The translations under genes were made by a program, and so were the position numbers. Below, in pieces: positions 26,180 to 35,208 of a DNA stretch of 64,000 nucleotides (positions are counted from its first letter, which is position 1; the number at the start of each line of letters is the position of its first letter). Source of the stretch: Pseudoduganella rivuli (GTDB taxonomy: Bacteria > Pseudomonadota > Gammaproteobacteria > Burkholderiales > Burkholderiaceae_D); the NCBI RefSeq assembly GCF_009674485.1, contig NZ_WKJJ01000005.1:310001-374000 (forward strand), in the 5' to 3' direction. The notes below the pieces were generated by a model, which saw only the letters and a program-made list of their open reading frames with translations, was not told the DNA's origin and ran no database searches.

Positions 26180-29100
26180 ATGAGCCAGCCCTCGTCCCCC
26201 CGCCTGAGCGCATTGATCCATGCTTGCGCCGCCACGTTGCTGCGCCACCGGCGCACGTTGTTATGGCTGTTCCTGCTGGCCACCGTTGCCCTGGGATTTT
26301 CCGCCACCCGCGTGCGGCTCGATCCCGGCTTTGCCAAGACCGTGCCGCTGCGGCACCCGTACATGCAGACGTATACGGAATTTGCCCGCCAGTTCGCGGG
26401 CGCGAACCGCATCCAGGTCAGCCTGCGCTGGCGCGGCGACGGCGATATCTATAACGCGCCCTTCCTTGCCGCGCTGCGCGAAGCGACCGATGACGTGTTC
26501 TTTGTTCCCGGCGTGGTGCGCAGCCGCGTGGCGTCGCTGTTTACACCGAACGTGCGTTACACGGAAGTGACGGAAGCGGGTTTTTACGGCGACGTCGTCG
26601 TGCCGGCGCGCTTTTCCGGCCAGCCTGACGAACTGGCGCTGGTGCGGACCAACGTGGCACGTTCGGGCCAGATCGGCCAACTGGTATCGAATGACTTGAA
26701 ATCGGCCATGGTGCAGGCCGAGCTGCTGGAAACCGATCCCGCCACCGGCAGGAAGCTCGATTACGTGGACGTGGCGCGCCGGCTGGAACAATTGCGCGCC
26801 AAGTATGCGGCGCGCAATATCGACGTGCACATCACGGGCTTTTCCAAGGTGATCGGCGACGTGATGGACGGCATCGATGGCGTGCTCGGCTTCTTTGGCG
26901 TGGCGTTTGCCGTCACGGCCCTGCTGCTGTTGCTGTACACGCGATCGTTGCGCATGAGTGTCCTGGCGCTGGCCGTGGCGCTGATGCCGGTTGTCTGGCT
27001 GCTGGGGATATTGCCGCTGATCGGCTATGGCATCGACCCGATGTCGATCCTGGTGCCATTCCTGATTTTTTCCATCGGCGTGTCGCATGCCGTGCAAATG
27101 ACCAATGCGTGGCGCCAGGCCGTGCACGCGGGGACGGATGGGCGCGGGGCGGCGGCCGATGCGTTCCGGGCGCTGTTCGTACCGGGCACCCTGGCGCTGC
27201 TGACCAATGCGTTGGGCTTCCTGGTGATCATGACGATCGATATCGCCATCGTGCGGGAACTGGGCGTGACGGCGTGCATCGGCGTGCTGCTGATGATTTT
27301 GACGAATAAAGTGTTCCTGCCCGTGCTCCTGTCGTACTGCGGCGAACGCGCGGCGGGACCGGCGCCTGCCAAAGGCGCGGCGCGCAGCGCGTTCTGGTGG
27401 ACCATGTCGTCCGCCGCGTCGCCCCGCGTCGCGCCGTGGGTGATGCTGGTGAGCGCCATGCTGCTGGTGGCGGGTGCATATGGCGCGCGCCTGCTGCACA
27501 TCGGCGATATCGGTTCCGGCGCGCCGGAGTTGCGCGCGGATTCCCGCTATAACCGCGACCACGCGGCCATCGGCAGCCAGTACAACGTGGGTTCCGACGT
27601 GCTGTCCATCATTGCGGTGGCAGGCGGCGATGCGGAAAGCGGGGACGCCTGCCTGCGCTATCCGGTCATGAGCGCCATCGAGCGTTTCGAAATTCACATG
27701 CGCGGGGTGGCCGGCGTGCGTTCCGTGGTCAGCGTGCCATCGCTGGCGAAAGTCACCATCGGCGCCTACAACGAAGGCAGCCCGCGCTGGCAAGCATTGC
27801 CGCGTACCGGCGCCGGCCTGCAGCAGGGCGCCCGCAGCTTCAACCCCGATGACGGCATGAATACGGAAAACTGCAAGGCGATCCAGGTGCTGATTTACAC
27901 GGATAACCATGAGGGGGCGACCATTGCCCACGTGGTGTCGGAAGTGAAGGCGTTCATCGCATCCGGCAACGCGCAACCCGTGCAATTGCGCCTGGCCAGT
28001 GGCGACGTGGGCGTCATGGCCGCCACCAATGAAGCCGTGGAACAGGCGGAAGTGGGCATGTTGCTGGCGATCTTCGGCGCGATCACGGTCCTGTGCCTGC
28101 TGACGTTCCGTTCGTGGCAAGCCGTGTTGTGCATCATCGTGCCGCTGGCGCTGGTCTCCGTGTTGTGCAATGCGTTGATGCCGCTGCTGGGAATCGGCCT
28201 GAAAGTGTCGACCTTGCCGGTGGTGGCGCTGGGCGTCGGTGTCGGCGTCGATTACGGCATTTACCTGTACGAGCGCATTGCGCACCAGATGCGGGCTGAA
28301 GGGCAGGACTTCCGCATGGCGTTTTATGAAGCCATGCGGCAGCGCGGGACTGCCGCGCTGTTCACGGCGGTGACCATGTCGCTGGGTGTGGCGACGTGGA
28401 CCTTCTCCGCGCTGAAGTTCCAGGCCGACATGGGCGTGCTGCTGGCATTCATGTTCCTCGTGAATGTGCTGGGCTCGATCTTCCTGTTGCCGGCGCTGGC
28501 GGCGGGCTTGCTGTCGGGGCGTGGCGCTGCGGCGCCTGCGCCGCCCGTGCCGCCGGGCGCCCGGATCGATGCCGAGTCAGGTGCCGGCGCCGATCCTGAG
28601 CCGGATGTGATCGTCGTCGGTTCGGGCGGCGGCGCCATGCTGGCCGCCATCCGCGCGGCGGATAACGGCCTGTCCGTGCTGGTGGTGGAAAAGTGTTCGC
28701 AGTTCGGCGGCACCACGGCGATTTCCGGTGGCGGGATCTGGATCCCCAATAACCACCTGGGCGAACAGGCGGGCGCCAAAGACAGTTTCGATGAAGCGCT
28801 GGCCTATGTGCATGCCTGCGTGGCGCCGCACTTCGACGAATCGCGGGTCCGCGCTTACTTGCAGGCGGGCCCCCGCCTGGTGCGCTACCTGCACGAACGC
28901 ACGCGGGTGCGTTTCACGGCGCTGCCGCATTACGCCGATTATTTCCAGCACAAGCCGTGCGCCAAGCCGGGTTTCCGCTCGCTGGACCCGGCGCCATTCG
29001 ATGCGGCGCAGTTGGGCGATGATTTCGCGCTGCAACGCCCGCCGCTGGGGGCGACCCTGATCGGCGGCCGCCTGTCGATGACGCAGACGGAAGCGCGGCT

Positions 29101-30316
29101 GATCCTCGGCAAGCATGCAGGCTGGATCTTGAAACTGCTGAAAATCGTCTTGCGGTATGTATTCGATGTGCCGTGGCGCATGCGGCACGGCGCGGACCGC
29201 CGCCTGACACTGGGTGCGGCGCTGGTGGCCGGCTTGCGCGCGTCGCTGCGCGACCGTGGCGTGCCGCTGTGGCTGGATACGCCGCTGACCAGCCTGATTT
29301 ACGAGGATGGCAAGGTGACGGGCGTGGTGGTGCAGCGCGGCGGCAAGCCGCTGCCATTGCGGGCGCGCCGGGGCGTGATCCTGGCCGCCGGCGGTTTCGA
29401 ATGGAACCAGCGCATGCGCGAGCAATACCTGCCGCAACCGACCCGCGCCGAGTGGAGCGTGACGCCGCCTCATGCCAATACGGGCGACGCGATCCGCGCC
29501 GGCCAGGCGGTCGGCGCCAAGCTGGATTTGATGGGATACATGTGGGGCGTGCCGGCCGTGCAAGTGCCGGGCATGCCGCATACGCACCCGATCTTCGTGG
29601 AGCGTTCATTGCCGGGCTGCGTGATTGTCGATGCGGCCGGCCAGCGCTTCGCCAATGAGAACCTCGCGTATTCGGAACTGGTGCAAACCATGTATGCGCG
29701 GGCAGCGCAGGGCCACGCATCCGCAGTTCCCGCGTGGATCGTTTTCGACGGCCGTTTCCGCAAGCAGTATCCGTGCGGGCCGATCCTGCCGGGTTCCGTG
29801 ATGCCGGATAACCGCTTGCCGCCTGCGCTGAAGGACGTGCTGCACAAGGCCGACACGCTCGATGCGCTGGCGGAGAGGATCGGCGTCGATGCGGCGGGCC
29901 TGAAGGCCACCGTGGAAAACATGAACCGCTACGCGGCCAATGGCGTCGACGAGGAATTCGGCAAGGGCGACAACGCGTTCGACACGTATTACGGTGACAT
30001 CAATATCAAACCGAACCCCTGCCTGGCGCCGCTGGCGCAGGGACCGTTTTACGCGATCAGGCTGGTGCCCGGCGATATCGGCACCAAGGGCGGCATGGCG
30101 ACGGACGTGCATGCGCGCGTACTGGGGCAGGACGGGGAAGCGATACCGGGGCTGTACGCGATTGGCAATTGCAGTGCGGCGGTCATGGGGACCACGTATC
30201 CGGGGGCTGGTTCCACGATTGGTCCCGCCATGGTGTTCGGGATGCTGGCGGCCGATCATCTGGCCGGCATGACGGAAATGGCGGGACGGCCTGTGGATCT
30301 GGCGGAAGCGTCATAG
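26180..30316 (+). CDS. RND/MMPL-type permease fused to a delta1-3-ketosteroid dehydrogenase
   Basis: A 1378-residue two-part protein. Residues about 1-778 form an RND-superfamily permease with 12 hydrophobic spans and two large outer loops. A Pro/Ala-rich linker (about 778-808) leads to a full-length FAD-dependent KstD of about 570 residues: VIVVGSGGGAMLAAIRA at 810, GGTTAISGGGIWIPNN, and C-terminal YPGAGSTIGPAMVFG. Tyr1340 and Gly1344 match the catalytic Tyr487/Gly491 of Rhodococcus KstD1. With 12 spans the enzyme would face the cytoplasm. No stop, ribosome site or ATG separates the halves. A TTG at 26150 is an alternative start. It is the only delta1-type KstD in the window. Confidence 0.85.
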   Translation: MSQPSSPRLSALIHACAATLLRHRRTLLWLFLLATVALGFSATRVRLDPGFAKTVPLRHPYMQTYTEFARQFAGANRIQVSLRWRGDGDIYNAPFLAALREATDDVFFVPGVVRSRVASLFTPNVRYTEVTEAGFYGDVVVPARFSGQPDELALVRTNVARSGQIGQLVSNDLKSAMVQAELLETDPATGRKLDYVDVARRLEQLRAKYAARNIDVHITGFSKVIGDVMDGIDGVLGFFGVAFAVTALLLLLYTRSLRMSVLALAVALMPVVWLLGILPLIGYGIDPMSILVPFLIFSIGVSHAVQMTNAWRQAVHAGTDGRGAAADAFRALFVPGTLALLTNALGFLVIMTIDIAIVRELGVTACIGVLLMILTNKVFLPVLLSYCGERAAGPAPAKGAARSAFWWTMSSAASPRVAPWVMLVSAMLLVAGAYGARLLHIGDIGSGAPELRADSRYNRDHAAIGSQYNVGSDVLSIIAVAGGDAESGDACLRYPVMSAIERFEIHMRGVAGVRSVVSVPSLAKVTIGAYNEGSPRWQALPRTGAGLQQGARSFNPDDGMNTENCKAIQVLIYTDNHEGATIAHVVSEVKAFIASGNAQPVQLRLASGDVGVMAATNEAVEQAEVGMLLAIFGAITVLCLLTFRSWQAVLCIIVPLALVSVLCNALMPLLGIGLKVSTLPVVALGVGVGVDYGIYLYERIAHQMRAEGQDFRMAFYEAMRQRGTAALFTAVTMSLGVATWTFSALKFQADMGVLLAFMFLVNVLGSIFLLPALAAGLLSGRGAAAPAPPVPPGARIDAESGAGADPEPDVIVVGSGGGAMLAAIRAADNGLSVLVVEKCSQFGGTTAISGGGIWIPNNHLGEQAGAKDSFDEALAYVHACVAPHFDESRVRAYLQAGPRLVRYLHERTRVRFTALPHYADYFQHKPCAKPGFRSLDPAPFDAAQLGDDFALQRPPLGATLIGGRLSMTQTEARLILGKHAGWILKLLKIVLRYVFDVPWRMRHGADRRLTLGAALVAGLRASLRDRGVPLWLDTPLTSLIYEDGKVTGVVVQRGGKPLPLRARRGVILAAGGFEWNQRMREQYLPQPTRAEWSVTPPHANTGDAIRAGQAVGAKLDLMGYMWGVPAVQVPGMPHTHPIFVERSLPGCVIVDAAGQRFANENLAYSELVQTMYARAAQGHASAVPAWIVFDGRFRKQYPCGPILPGSVMPDNRLPPALKDVLHKADTLDALAERIGVDAAGLKATVENMNRYAANGVDEEFGKGDNAFDTYYGDINIKPNPCLAPLAQGPFYAIRLVPGDIGTKGGMATDVHARVLGQDGEAIPGLYAIGNCSAAVMGTTYPGAGSTIGPAMVFGMLAADHLAGMTEMAGRPVDLAEAS

Positions 30317-30327
30317 GGCGCGGGCAT

Positions 30328-30360
30328 GGCGGCTTCCGCTGCGCGGAAACCGCCCTACGG
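30328..30360 (-). repeat. REP-like palindromic element, copy 2
   Basis: Inverse orientation of copy 1: GGCGGCTTCCGC, loop TGC, GCGGAAACCGCC, then CTACGG. It lies 12 bases after the RND-KstD stop, between convergent genes. Confidence 0.75.
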
Positions 30361-30447
30361 AGTCACGTCTGTTGAATCAAAGGAAGGTGGCGGCCCGTGA
30401 AATGTGCCATGCATGCAGTCCGGTAAAGCCGCCATATTGAGCGGAAT

Positions 30448-31383
30448 TTAACCCAGCAATGCTTTCCTGACTTCCGCGGCGCCCACCGCCACCGCCTCAT
30501 CCGCCGCCGGCAACATACCCACCATGCTGGCAAACCCATGGAACAAGCCTTCCCAGCTGCGCAACGTCACCGGCACGCCGGCCGCGCGCAGCCGCTCCGC
30601 ATATTTCCAGCCTTCGTCATGCAGCGGGTCGCACTGCGCCAGCAGCACCGTGGCCGCGGGCAGGCCGGCAACGGAGGACGCCAGGCCCGGCGCCGCGCGC
30701 ACATCCGAACGTGCGGCAGCCGATGGCGCATATTGGCGCCAGAACCACCGCATCATGTCGGCCGTCAGCAAATACCCTTGCGCATAGGCGGCGTAAGAAG
30801 GCGTGCCGCAACCGCTGTCGAGGACCGGGTAAAACAGCAACTGGTGCCGCAGTGGCGGCAATTCCAGCGCGGGATCGCGCGCCAGCTGGGCGCAGGCGGC
30901 AGCCAGGTTGCCGCCCGCGCTGTCGCCCGCCACCGCCAGCCGCGACGCATCGATGCCGAATGCGGCGCCGTGCGCGGCGACCCAGCGCAGCGCGGCGCAG
31001 CCATCGTCCAGCGCCGCCGGGAACACGGCTTCCGGCGCCAGCCGGTAATCGACCGACAGCACGGCGCAACCGGCCAGGCGGGCCAGCCGGCGGCAGATAT
31101 TGTCGTGCGAATCCACGCTGCACGCGACCCAGCCGCCGCCATGGAAAAACACGATGCCGGGCATGAGGGCGCCCGGTTGCGGGTGATACAGCCGCGCGGA
31201 AAGGGGACCGGCAGGCCCCGGCAGCACGCATTCGGTCACGCGTGCGACGTCCTCGTTCAGCGGGACTGGTTGCATTTGTGCAACACCGGCGCGGTAATCG
31301 ACGGCGCGCAAGGTGGCGTAATCGGGCGCCGGCAAGCCGGCGTACATGGCGAGGATGGCCTGTACCTGGGGATCGGTGGACAT
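30448..31383 (-). CDS. Alpha/beta hydrolase, hormone-sensitive lipase family
   Basis: A 311-residue esterase of the HSL family. It has the oxyanion HGGG motif (FFHGGGWVA), then the nucleophile in GDSAGGN, an Asp in LLAQCDPLHDEG and a His in GLFHGFASM. Such enzymes hydrolyse short acyl or steroid esters. It is divergent from kshA and shares the symmetric operator at 31438-31457, so it may release steroids from esters at pathway entry. ATG 31383 is chosen over 31440 because GGAG lies upstream; the longer form would run into the operator. Confidence 0.78.
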   Translation of the reverse strand: MSTDPQVQAILAMYAGLPAPDYATLRAVDYRAGVAQMQPVPLNEDVARVTECVLPGPAGPLSARLYHPQPGALMPGIVFFHGGGWVACSVDSHDNICRRLARLAGCAVLSVDYRLAPEAVFPAALDDGCAALRWVAAHGAAFGIDASRLAVAGDSAGGNLAAACAQLARDPALELPPLRHQLLFYPVLDSGCGTPSYAAYAQGYLLTADMMRWFWRQYAPSAAARSDVRAAPGLASSVAGLPAATVLLAQCDPLHDEGWKYAERLRAAGVPVTLRSWEGLFHGFASMVGMLPAADEAVAVGAAEVRKALLG

Positions 31384-31437
31384 GGGAACTCCGGAAAGTG
31401 TAGGTGATTGCACTATCGGCCCGGCGCCGGTCCCGGG

Positions 31438-31457
31438 CATCGTCCGTTAAGACGATG
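31438..31457. promoter_or_regulatory. Steroid-regulon dyad operator, copy 5 (kshA and divergent hydrolase)
   Basis: Perfect CATCGTC-N6-GACGATG. At 33 bases from the centre there is TACTTT (31478-31483) toward kshA and GATAGT (complement of 31412-31417) toward the hydrolase, so one site may serve both promoters. Confidence 0.7.
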
Positions 31458-31531
31458 CCGGAACACCGCCAAATTCGTACTTTGTCGGTATGGGTGCATA
31501 AGTCCACCCCATAAAAACAAGGAGACATAGC

Positions 31532-32566
31532 ATGGCAAAGGTTTACAAGATCGAAGCAGCCCCCGTCGCCAACCGCTACGCGCGCGGATGGCATTGCCTG
31601 GGACTGGCGGATGATTACAAGGACGGCAAGCCGCATACGCTGAACATCTTCGGCCGCCGTCTGGTGGCGTACCAGGGCGAATCCGGCGCGCTGCACATCC
31701 TCGACGGCTATTGCCCGCACATGGGCGCGGACCTGAGCCAGGGCCAGGTCAAGGGCGACACCCTGGCATGCCCGTTCCACGACTGGCGCTGGAGCGGCGA
31801 TGGTTCGTGCAGCGAAATCCCGTATTGCAAACGGGTGCCGCCCAAGGCCCGCGTCGGCGCGTGGCCGACCATGGAGCAGAACAAGCTGCTGTTCGTGTGG
31901 AACGACCCCGAAGGCAACGCGCCGCCGGAGCACGTGGCGATTCCCCGCATCGATGCCGCGTTCTCGGACGAGTGGACCGACTGGGTCATCGACCGCATGG
32001 TCATCAACACCAATTGCCGCGAACTGATCGACAACGTGGCCGATATGGCGCACTTCGGCCACGTGCACGGCGCGCAGGTCACCAGTTTCCATAACCGCTT
32101 CGAAGGCCATGAAGCGGAGCAGGTGATGGTCAGCCGCAGCCCGCGCCTGTCGGAAGATGGGGTGCTCACCAGCATCGCCACCTACTACGGCCCGTCGTAC
32201 CAGATCACCGTCATGCAGGGCGAGATGAATGGCTACCCGGTCGATTCCATCCTGTTGAATTGCCACGTGCCGATCGACCTGGACAGCTTTGAATTGCGCT
32301 TCGGCGTCATGGTGCGCAAATTCCCCGGCCTCGATGAGCAACAAAACCACGCGGCAGCCATGCAATACGTGAAATTGGCCCAGGAAGCGTTCTATGAAGA
32401 TGTTGCAATCTGGCATAATAAAACACGCATCGACAACCCGCTGCTGTGTGAAGCGGATGGTCCGGTGTACCAGTTGCGCGAATGGTATGCGCAGTTCTAT
32501 ACCGATGCCGCGCAGGTGCCGCCGCATCTGGGCGAGCGCCGCATTTTTGAATCGAAGCTGGCCTGA
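31532..32566 (+). CDS. kshA: 3-ketosteroid 9alpha-hydroxylase, Rieske oxygenase component
   Basis: A 344-residue Rieske non-heme iron oxygenase. The [2Fe-2S] ligands are Cys61/His63 (YCPHMG) and Cys80/His83 (CPFHDW). The mononuclear iron site is in NVADMAHFGHVHG. Length and motifs fit KshA, which hydroxylates C9 of 1,4-dien-3-ketosteroids; with KstD this breaks ring B. Electrons would come from KshB (5871-6902). AAGGAG precedes the start. The LuxR regulator gene follows 26 bases later and is probably co-transcribed. Confidence 0.87.
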   Translation: MAKVYKIEAAPVANRYARGWHCLGLADDYKDGKPHTLNIFGRRLVAYQGESGALHILDGYCPHMGADLSQGQVKGDTLACPFHDWRWSGDGSCSEIPYCKRVPPKARVGAWPTMEQNKLLFVWNDPEGNAPPEHVAIPRIDAAFSDEWTDWVIDRMVINTNCRELIDNVADMAHFGHVHGAQVTSFHNRFEGHEAEQVMVSRSPRLSEDGVLTSIATYYGPSYQITVMQGEMNGYPVDSILLNCHVPIDLDSFELRFGVMVRKFPGLDEQQNHAAAMQYVKLAQEAFYEDVAIWHNKTRIDNPLLCEADGPVYQLREWYAQFYTDAAQVPPHLGERRIFESKLA

Positions 32567-32592
32567 GCGCGGGCTGCCAGCTGAGGGGCACT

Positions 32593-33741
32593 ATGAAGAA
32601 CGCCGTCGCCACCTTCCCGCTGGAGAAATTCAGCGAATTGACCGCATCCATCTACGATGGCTTGCTGGAACCCGTCCCCTGGGAAAAGTGCCTGATGGGG
32701 TTGCGCAATTTGCTCGAAGCGAATTACGTGACCTTGATCCTGCGCCAGCCGAAAGTGGGGGACCATGGCCTGATGGTGAACGTGGGAGACGTCACCACCG
32801 AAGGCTTGATTTCGTATAACAGCCACTTCTTCGCGATGGACCCGTTCGTCGGCCTGCCGGGCGACCGCATGGTGACGATCAATGACATCCTCGATGAAAA
32901 AGCGTGGATGGCATCGCCGTTTTACCAGGAGTTTTTGAAGCCGTACGATGTGCACCGCCTGATGGGCGCCGACATCCGCACGGCCGATGGCGGCGAATGC
33001 CGGCTGCGCGTTTGCCGTGGTCATGGTGCGCCGAACTTCACCAGCGCGGACAAGGAACTGTGCGGCCTGCTGCTGCCGCATTTCAAACGCGCCGTCCATT
33101 TCCACGGCAGGCTCGACCTGGCTGAATCCGAACGCCGCCTGTATGCGGGCGCGATGGACCGCCTGATGGTGGCCACCATCATCCTCGACAAGCAAGGCCG
33201 CGTCCTGAAGACCAACCGCCAGGCCGACGAATTGCTGGCGTCGGCCGACGGCATGCGCCTGGTGGGCAACATGCCGCACGCGACGCACGCCAGCGGCAAC
33301 CGGGAATTGCAGCGCCTGATCAGGCATGCGCTGGACAATTACGGCATGGCGCGCCGCACGGCCGTGGTGGAAGCCATTTCCATCGAACGCCATTCGGGCA
33401 AGCGCAATCTCGGCGTGGTGGTGCACAGCGTGCCGCCCAGCGAGTGGTCGGAAGGGGCCAGCAGTCCCGCCGCCGCCATCTATATCCGCGACCCGGAAGG
33501 CAAGGCGGAAGCGCCGGTCGATATCGTGCGCCAGCTGTTCAGCTTTACGCCGGCCGAAGCGGCGCTGGCCGTGCAGCTGGCCAACGGCCTGTCGCTGGAG
33601 GACGCCGCGATGGAACTGGGCATCCGCCGCAACACGGCCCGCGCGCATTTGCGGGCGATCTTCTCGAAGACCGACGTGACGCGCCAGACGGAGCTGGTGC
33701 GCCTGCTGTTGAACAGCGTCGCCAACATGGGGATCCGGTAA
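32593..33741 (+). CDS. LuxR-family regulator, TeiR-like
   Basis: A 382-residue regulator. A long N-terminal sensory region (about 1-300) is followed by a C-terminal LuxR helix-turn-helix (about 316-378: FTPAEAALAVQLANGLSLED, then LGIRRNTARAHLRAIFSKT). The size and layout fit TeiR, the testosterone-responsive LuxR activator of Comamonas. It lies 26 bases behind kshA, so the operator at 31438-31457 would make it autoregulated. It is the only LuxR-type gene in the cluster and the best candidate to bind the repeated dyad. The ligand and the TeiR equivalence are inferred. Confidence 0.75.
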   Translation: MKNAVATFPLEKFSELTASIYDGLLEPVPWEKCLMGLRNLLEANYVTLILRQPKVGDHGLMVNVGDVTTEGLISYNSHFFAMDPFVGLPGDRMVTINDILDEKAWMASPFYQEFLKPYDVHRLMGADIRTADGGECRLRVCRGHGAPNFTSADKELCGLLLPHFKRAVHFHGRLDLAESERRLYAGAMDRLMVATIILDKQGRVLKTNRQADELLASADGMRLVGNMPHATHASGNRELQRLIRHALDNYGMARRTAVVEAISIERHSGKRNLGVVVHSVPPSEWSEGASSPAAAIYIRDPEGKAEAPVDIVRQLFSFTPAEAALAVQLANGLSLEDAAMELGIRRNTARAHLRAIFSKTDVTRQTELVRLLLNSVANMGIR

Positions 33742-33762
33742 AAAACAAACGCGGCGTCAAAC

Positions 33763-33820
33763 CCGTAGGGCGGTTTCCGCGCAGCGGAAGCCGCCATGCG
33801 TGCGCCAAACCGCCCTACGG
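33763..33820. repeat. REP-like element pair, copy 3
   Basis: A full hairpin (33769-33780 with 33784-33795) followed by an inverted partial copy ending AAACCGCCCTACGG. The outer arms CCGTAGGGCGGTTT (33763-33776) and AAACCGCCCTACGG (33807-33820) are exact complements, giving a larger cruciform. It lies between the convergent regulator and ketosteroid isomerase genes and could act as a two-way transcript end. Confidence 0.75.
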
Positions 33821-33833
33821 ATTCCACGCCAAC

Positions 33834-34259
33834 TTATTCGACCGACTGCGCATCCCAAAACGCCCGCAACCGCCGTATCTTCCCCTGCGCATCGAACTGG
33901 AAATGATCGATGATGCGCAGTACCGCGCTGCCGGCGCCGTCGAACGACACCTTCAAATTAAACACCGCCACCGCCTCGTCGCCGCACACGGTCAGCCGCA
34001 CCAGTTCCGGCTCGAACGTCGCATGCGGCCCTTCCGCGCGGGCCCAGAACGCCAGCAGCGCCGCCTTGCCTTCGACGGGCGCGGCGCCCACCGGATCTTC
34101 CAGCACCACGTCGTCCGAAAACAGGTTGGCGCGCGCCACCGCGTCGCCGCTGCGCCAGCTGTGCAGATAAGCGCGCACGCCGGCTTCCACCTGCGCCGCA
34201 GCTACCTTCGATGTTATCCCCAGCAGCATTTGCCGCATCATTTCCTTGATCATGTTCAC
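33834..34259 (-). CDS. ksi: Steroid delta-isomerase (ketosteroid isomerase)
   Basis: A 141-residue SnoaL/NTF2-fold protein that carries the ketosteroid isomerase active site. Tyr29 (RAYLHSW), Asp53 (LEDPVG) and Asp116 (IIDHFQF) correspond to Tyr14, Asp38 and Asp99 of the Comamonas enzyme, with the same 24-residue Tyr-Asp spacing. It moves the double bond of 5-ene-3-ketosteroids to the conjugated 4-ene. A 15-residue N-terminal extension precedes the core. Its start overlaps the hsaD stop by 4 bases, so the two form one transcription unit. Confidence 0.85.
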   Translation of the reverse strand: MNMIKEMMRQMLLGITSKVAAAQVEAGVRAYLHSWRSGDAVARANLFSDDVVLEDPVGAAPVEGKAALLAFWARAEGPHATFEPELVRLTVCGDEAVAVFNLKVSFDGAGSAVLRIIDHFQFDAQGKIRRLRAFWDAQSVE

Positions 34260-35083
34260 TCCTCAAAAAAGGCCAGGCATTCACGGTTGAATAATTCGCG
34301 GTGTTCCACCATCACCCAGTGGCCGCAGCGGTTCAGCAACAGGCAGCGCGCATCGCGGCAATGGCCGAGCAGCTTGTGCGCGCCGGAGACGGGATTGAAA
34401 CGGTCGCCCGTGCCCCAGAAAGCCAGCACGGGGCACGCCAGTTCGTGCAGGCGCTGCGTCATGTTCGGCACGCGCATGGTGGACAGCACCGTGGTGGGCT
34501 GACTGTCCGCCACCGGCAAGCGCTCGGCGATCAGCGCATCCGTGATGTGGGCGGGATCGGCCACCAGCAGCGACATCAGGCCACGCATGTTGGCGTGGTC
34601 CAGCTGGCGCCCCGCGAACAGTTTCACCATTTGCTGGATGCCTTCCATTTCAAAATACGTTTCCCGTTCTTCGACGCCTCCCGGCGCCATCAGCACCAGC
34701 TTCGCCACGTCGGACGGGTAGTCCAGCGCGTATTGGATGGCGATGGCGCCGCCCAGCGAATTGCCGACCAGGATGCAACGGCGGATGTCGAGCGCCTGCA
34801 ACAGTTCGCGCAGCGCGGCGACGAAATAATCGAGCACGTATTCCGCGTCGGCGGGTTTCGACGACAGGCCGTAGCCGGGCAAGTCCGGCACGATGACGCG
34901 GTAGCCATGCTCCGCGAACACCGGGTAGTTGTGCTTGAAGTTGCTGTAGCCGCTGGCGCCGGGGCCGCTGCCGTGCAGGAAAACCACGGGGATGTTTCCC
35001 TCTCCGGCCTCGTGGTAGTGCAGCGTCAGCCCACCGGGCAATTGCACGTGGCGGCCGACGGGAATGGGGGATGCTGATGTCAT
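34256..35083 (-). CDS. hsaD: Meta-cleavage product hydrolase (4,9-DSHA hydrolase)
   Basis: A 275-residue alpha/beta hydrolase of the C-C bond hydrolase group (HsaD/TesD/BphD). It has the oxyanion segment HGSGPGASGYSNF, nucleophile Ser109 (GNSLGG), Asp227 (GTGDRFNP) and His255 (CGHWVMVE). It splits the ring-A meta-cleavage product into the C/D-ring propionate and 2-hydroxyhexa-2,4-dienoate. ATG 35083 is chosen over 35143 because GGAG lies 7 bases upstream. Operator copy 6 is 58 bases further upstream. Confidence 0.88.
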   Translation of the reverse strand: MTSASPIPVGRHVQLPGGLTLHYHEAGEGNIPVVFLHGSGPGASGYSNFKHNYPVFAEHGYRVIVPDLPGYGLSSKPADAEYVLDYFVAALRELLQALDIRRCILVGNSLGGAIAIQYALDYPSDVAKLVLMAPGGVEERETYFEMEGIQQMVKLFAGRQLDHANMRGLMSLLVADPAHITDALIAERLPVADSQPTTVLSTMRVPNMTQRLHELACPVLAFWGTGDRFNPVSGAHKLLGHCRDARCLLLNRCGHWVMVEHRELFNRECLAFFEE

Positions 35084-35140
35084 GGGGATGCTCCGGTTGC
35101 CATAGGTGACATCCATCGTGGCCCAAGCCCCATGCAGCGG

Positions 35141-35160
35141 CATCGTCCCTTCAGACTAAG
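35141..35160 (-). promoter_or_regulatory. Steroid-regulon dyad operator, copy 6 (hsaD, divergent SDR)
   Basis: CATCGTC-N6-GACTAAG; the perfect arm is proximal to hsaD. At 33 bases toward hsaD is CACGAT (complement of 35115-35120); toward the SDR, TACCAT (35181-35186). Confidence 0.65.
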
Positions 35161-35208
35161 ACGGCGGCCCGCAATTTTCCTACCATCGCAGCTTTCAGGG
35201 AGCTGCAC

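Noticed and set aside
26261..28285. 674-codon open frame on the minus strand
   Set aside because: Antisense to the RND domain; low-complexity His/Gln/Arg translation typical of GC-rich shadow frames.
30317..30447. Considered whether the RND-KstD fusion might be two genes with a hidden internal start
   Set aside because: The only in-frame candidate near the junction (GTG at 28607) lies inside the first FAD strand and has no ribosome site, so one chain is the simpler reading.
30617..32527. 636-codon open frame on the minus strand running through kshA and the esterase
   Set aside because: Covers kshA antisense and the esterase in another frame; both have intact catalytic motifs.
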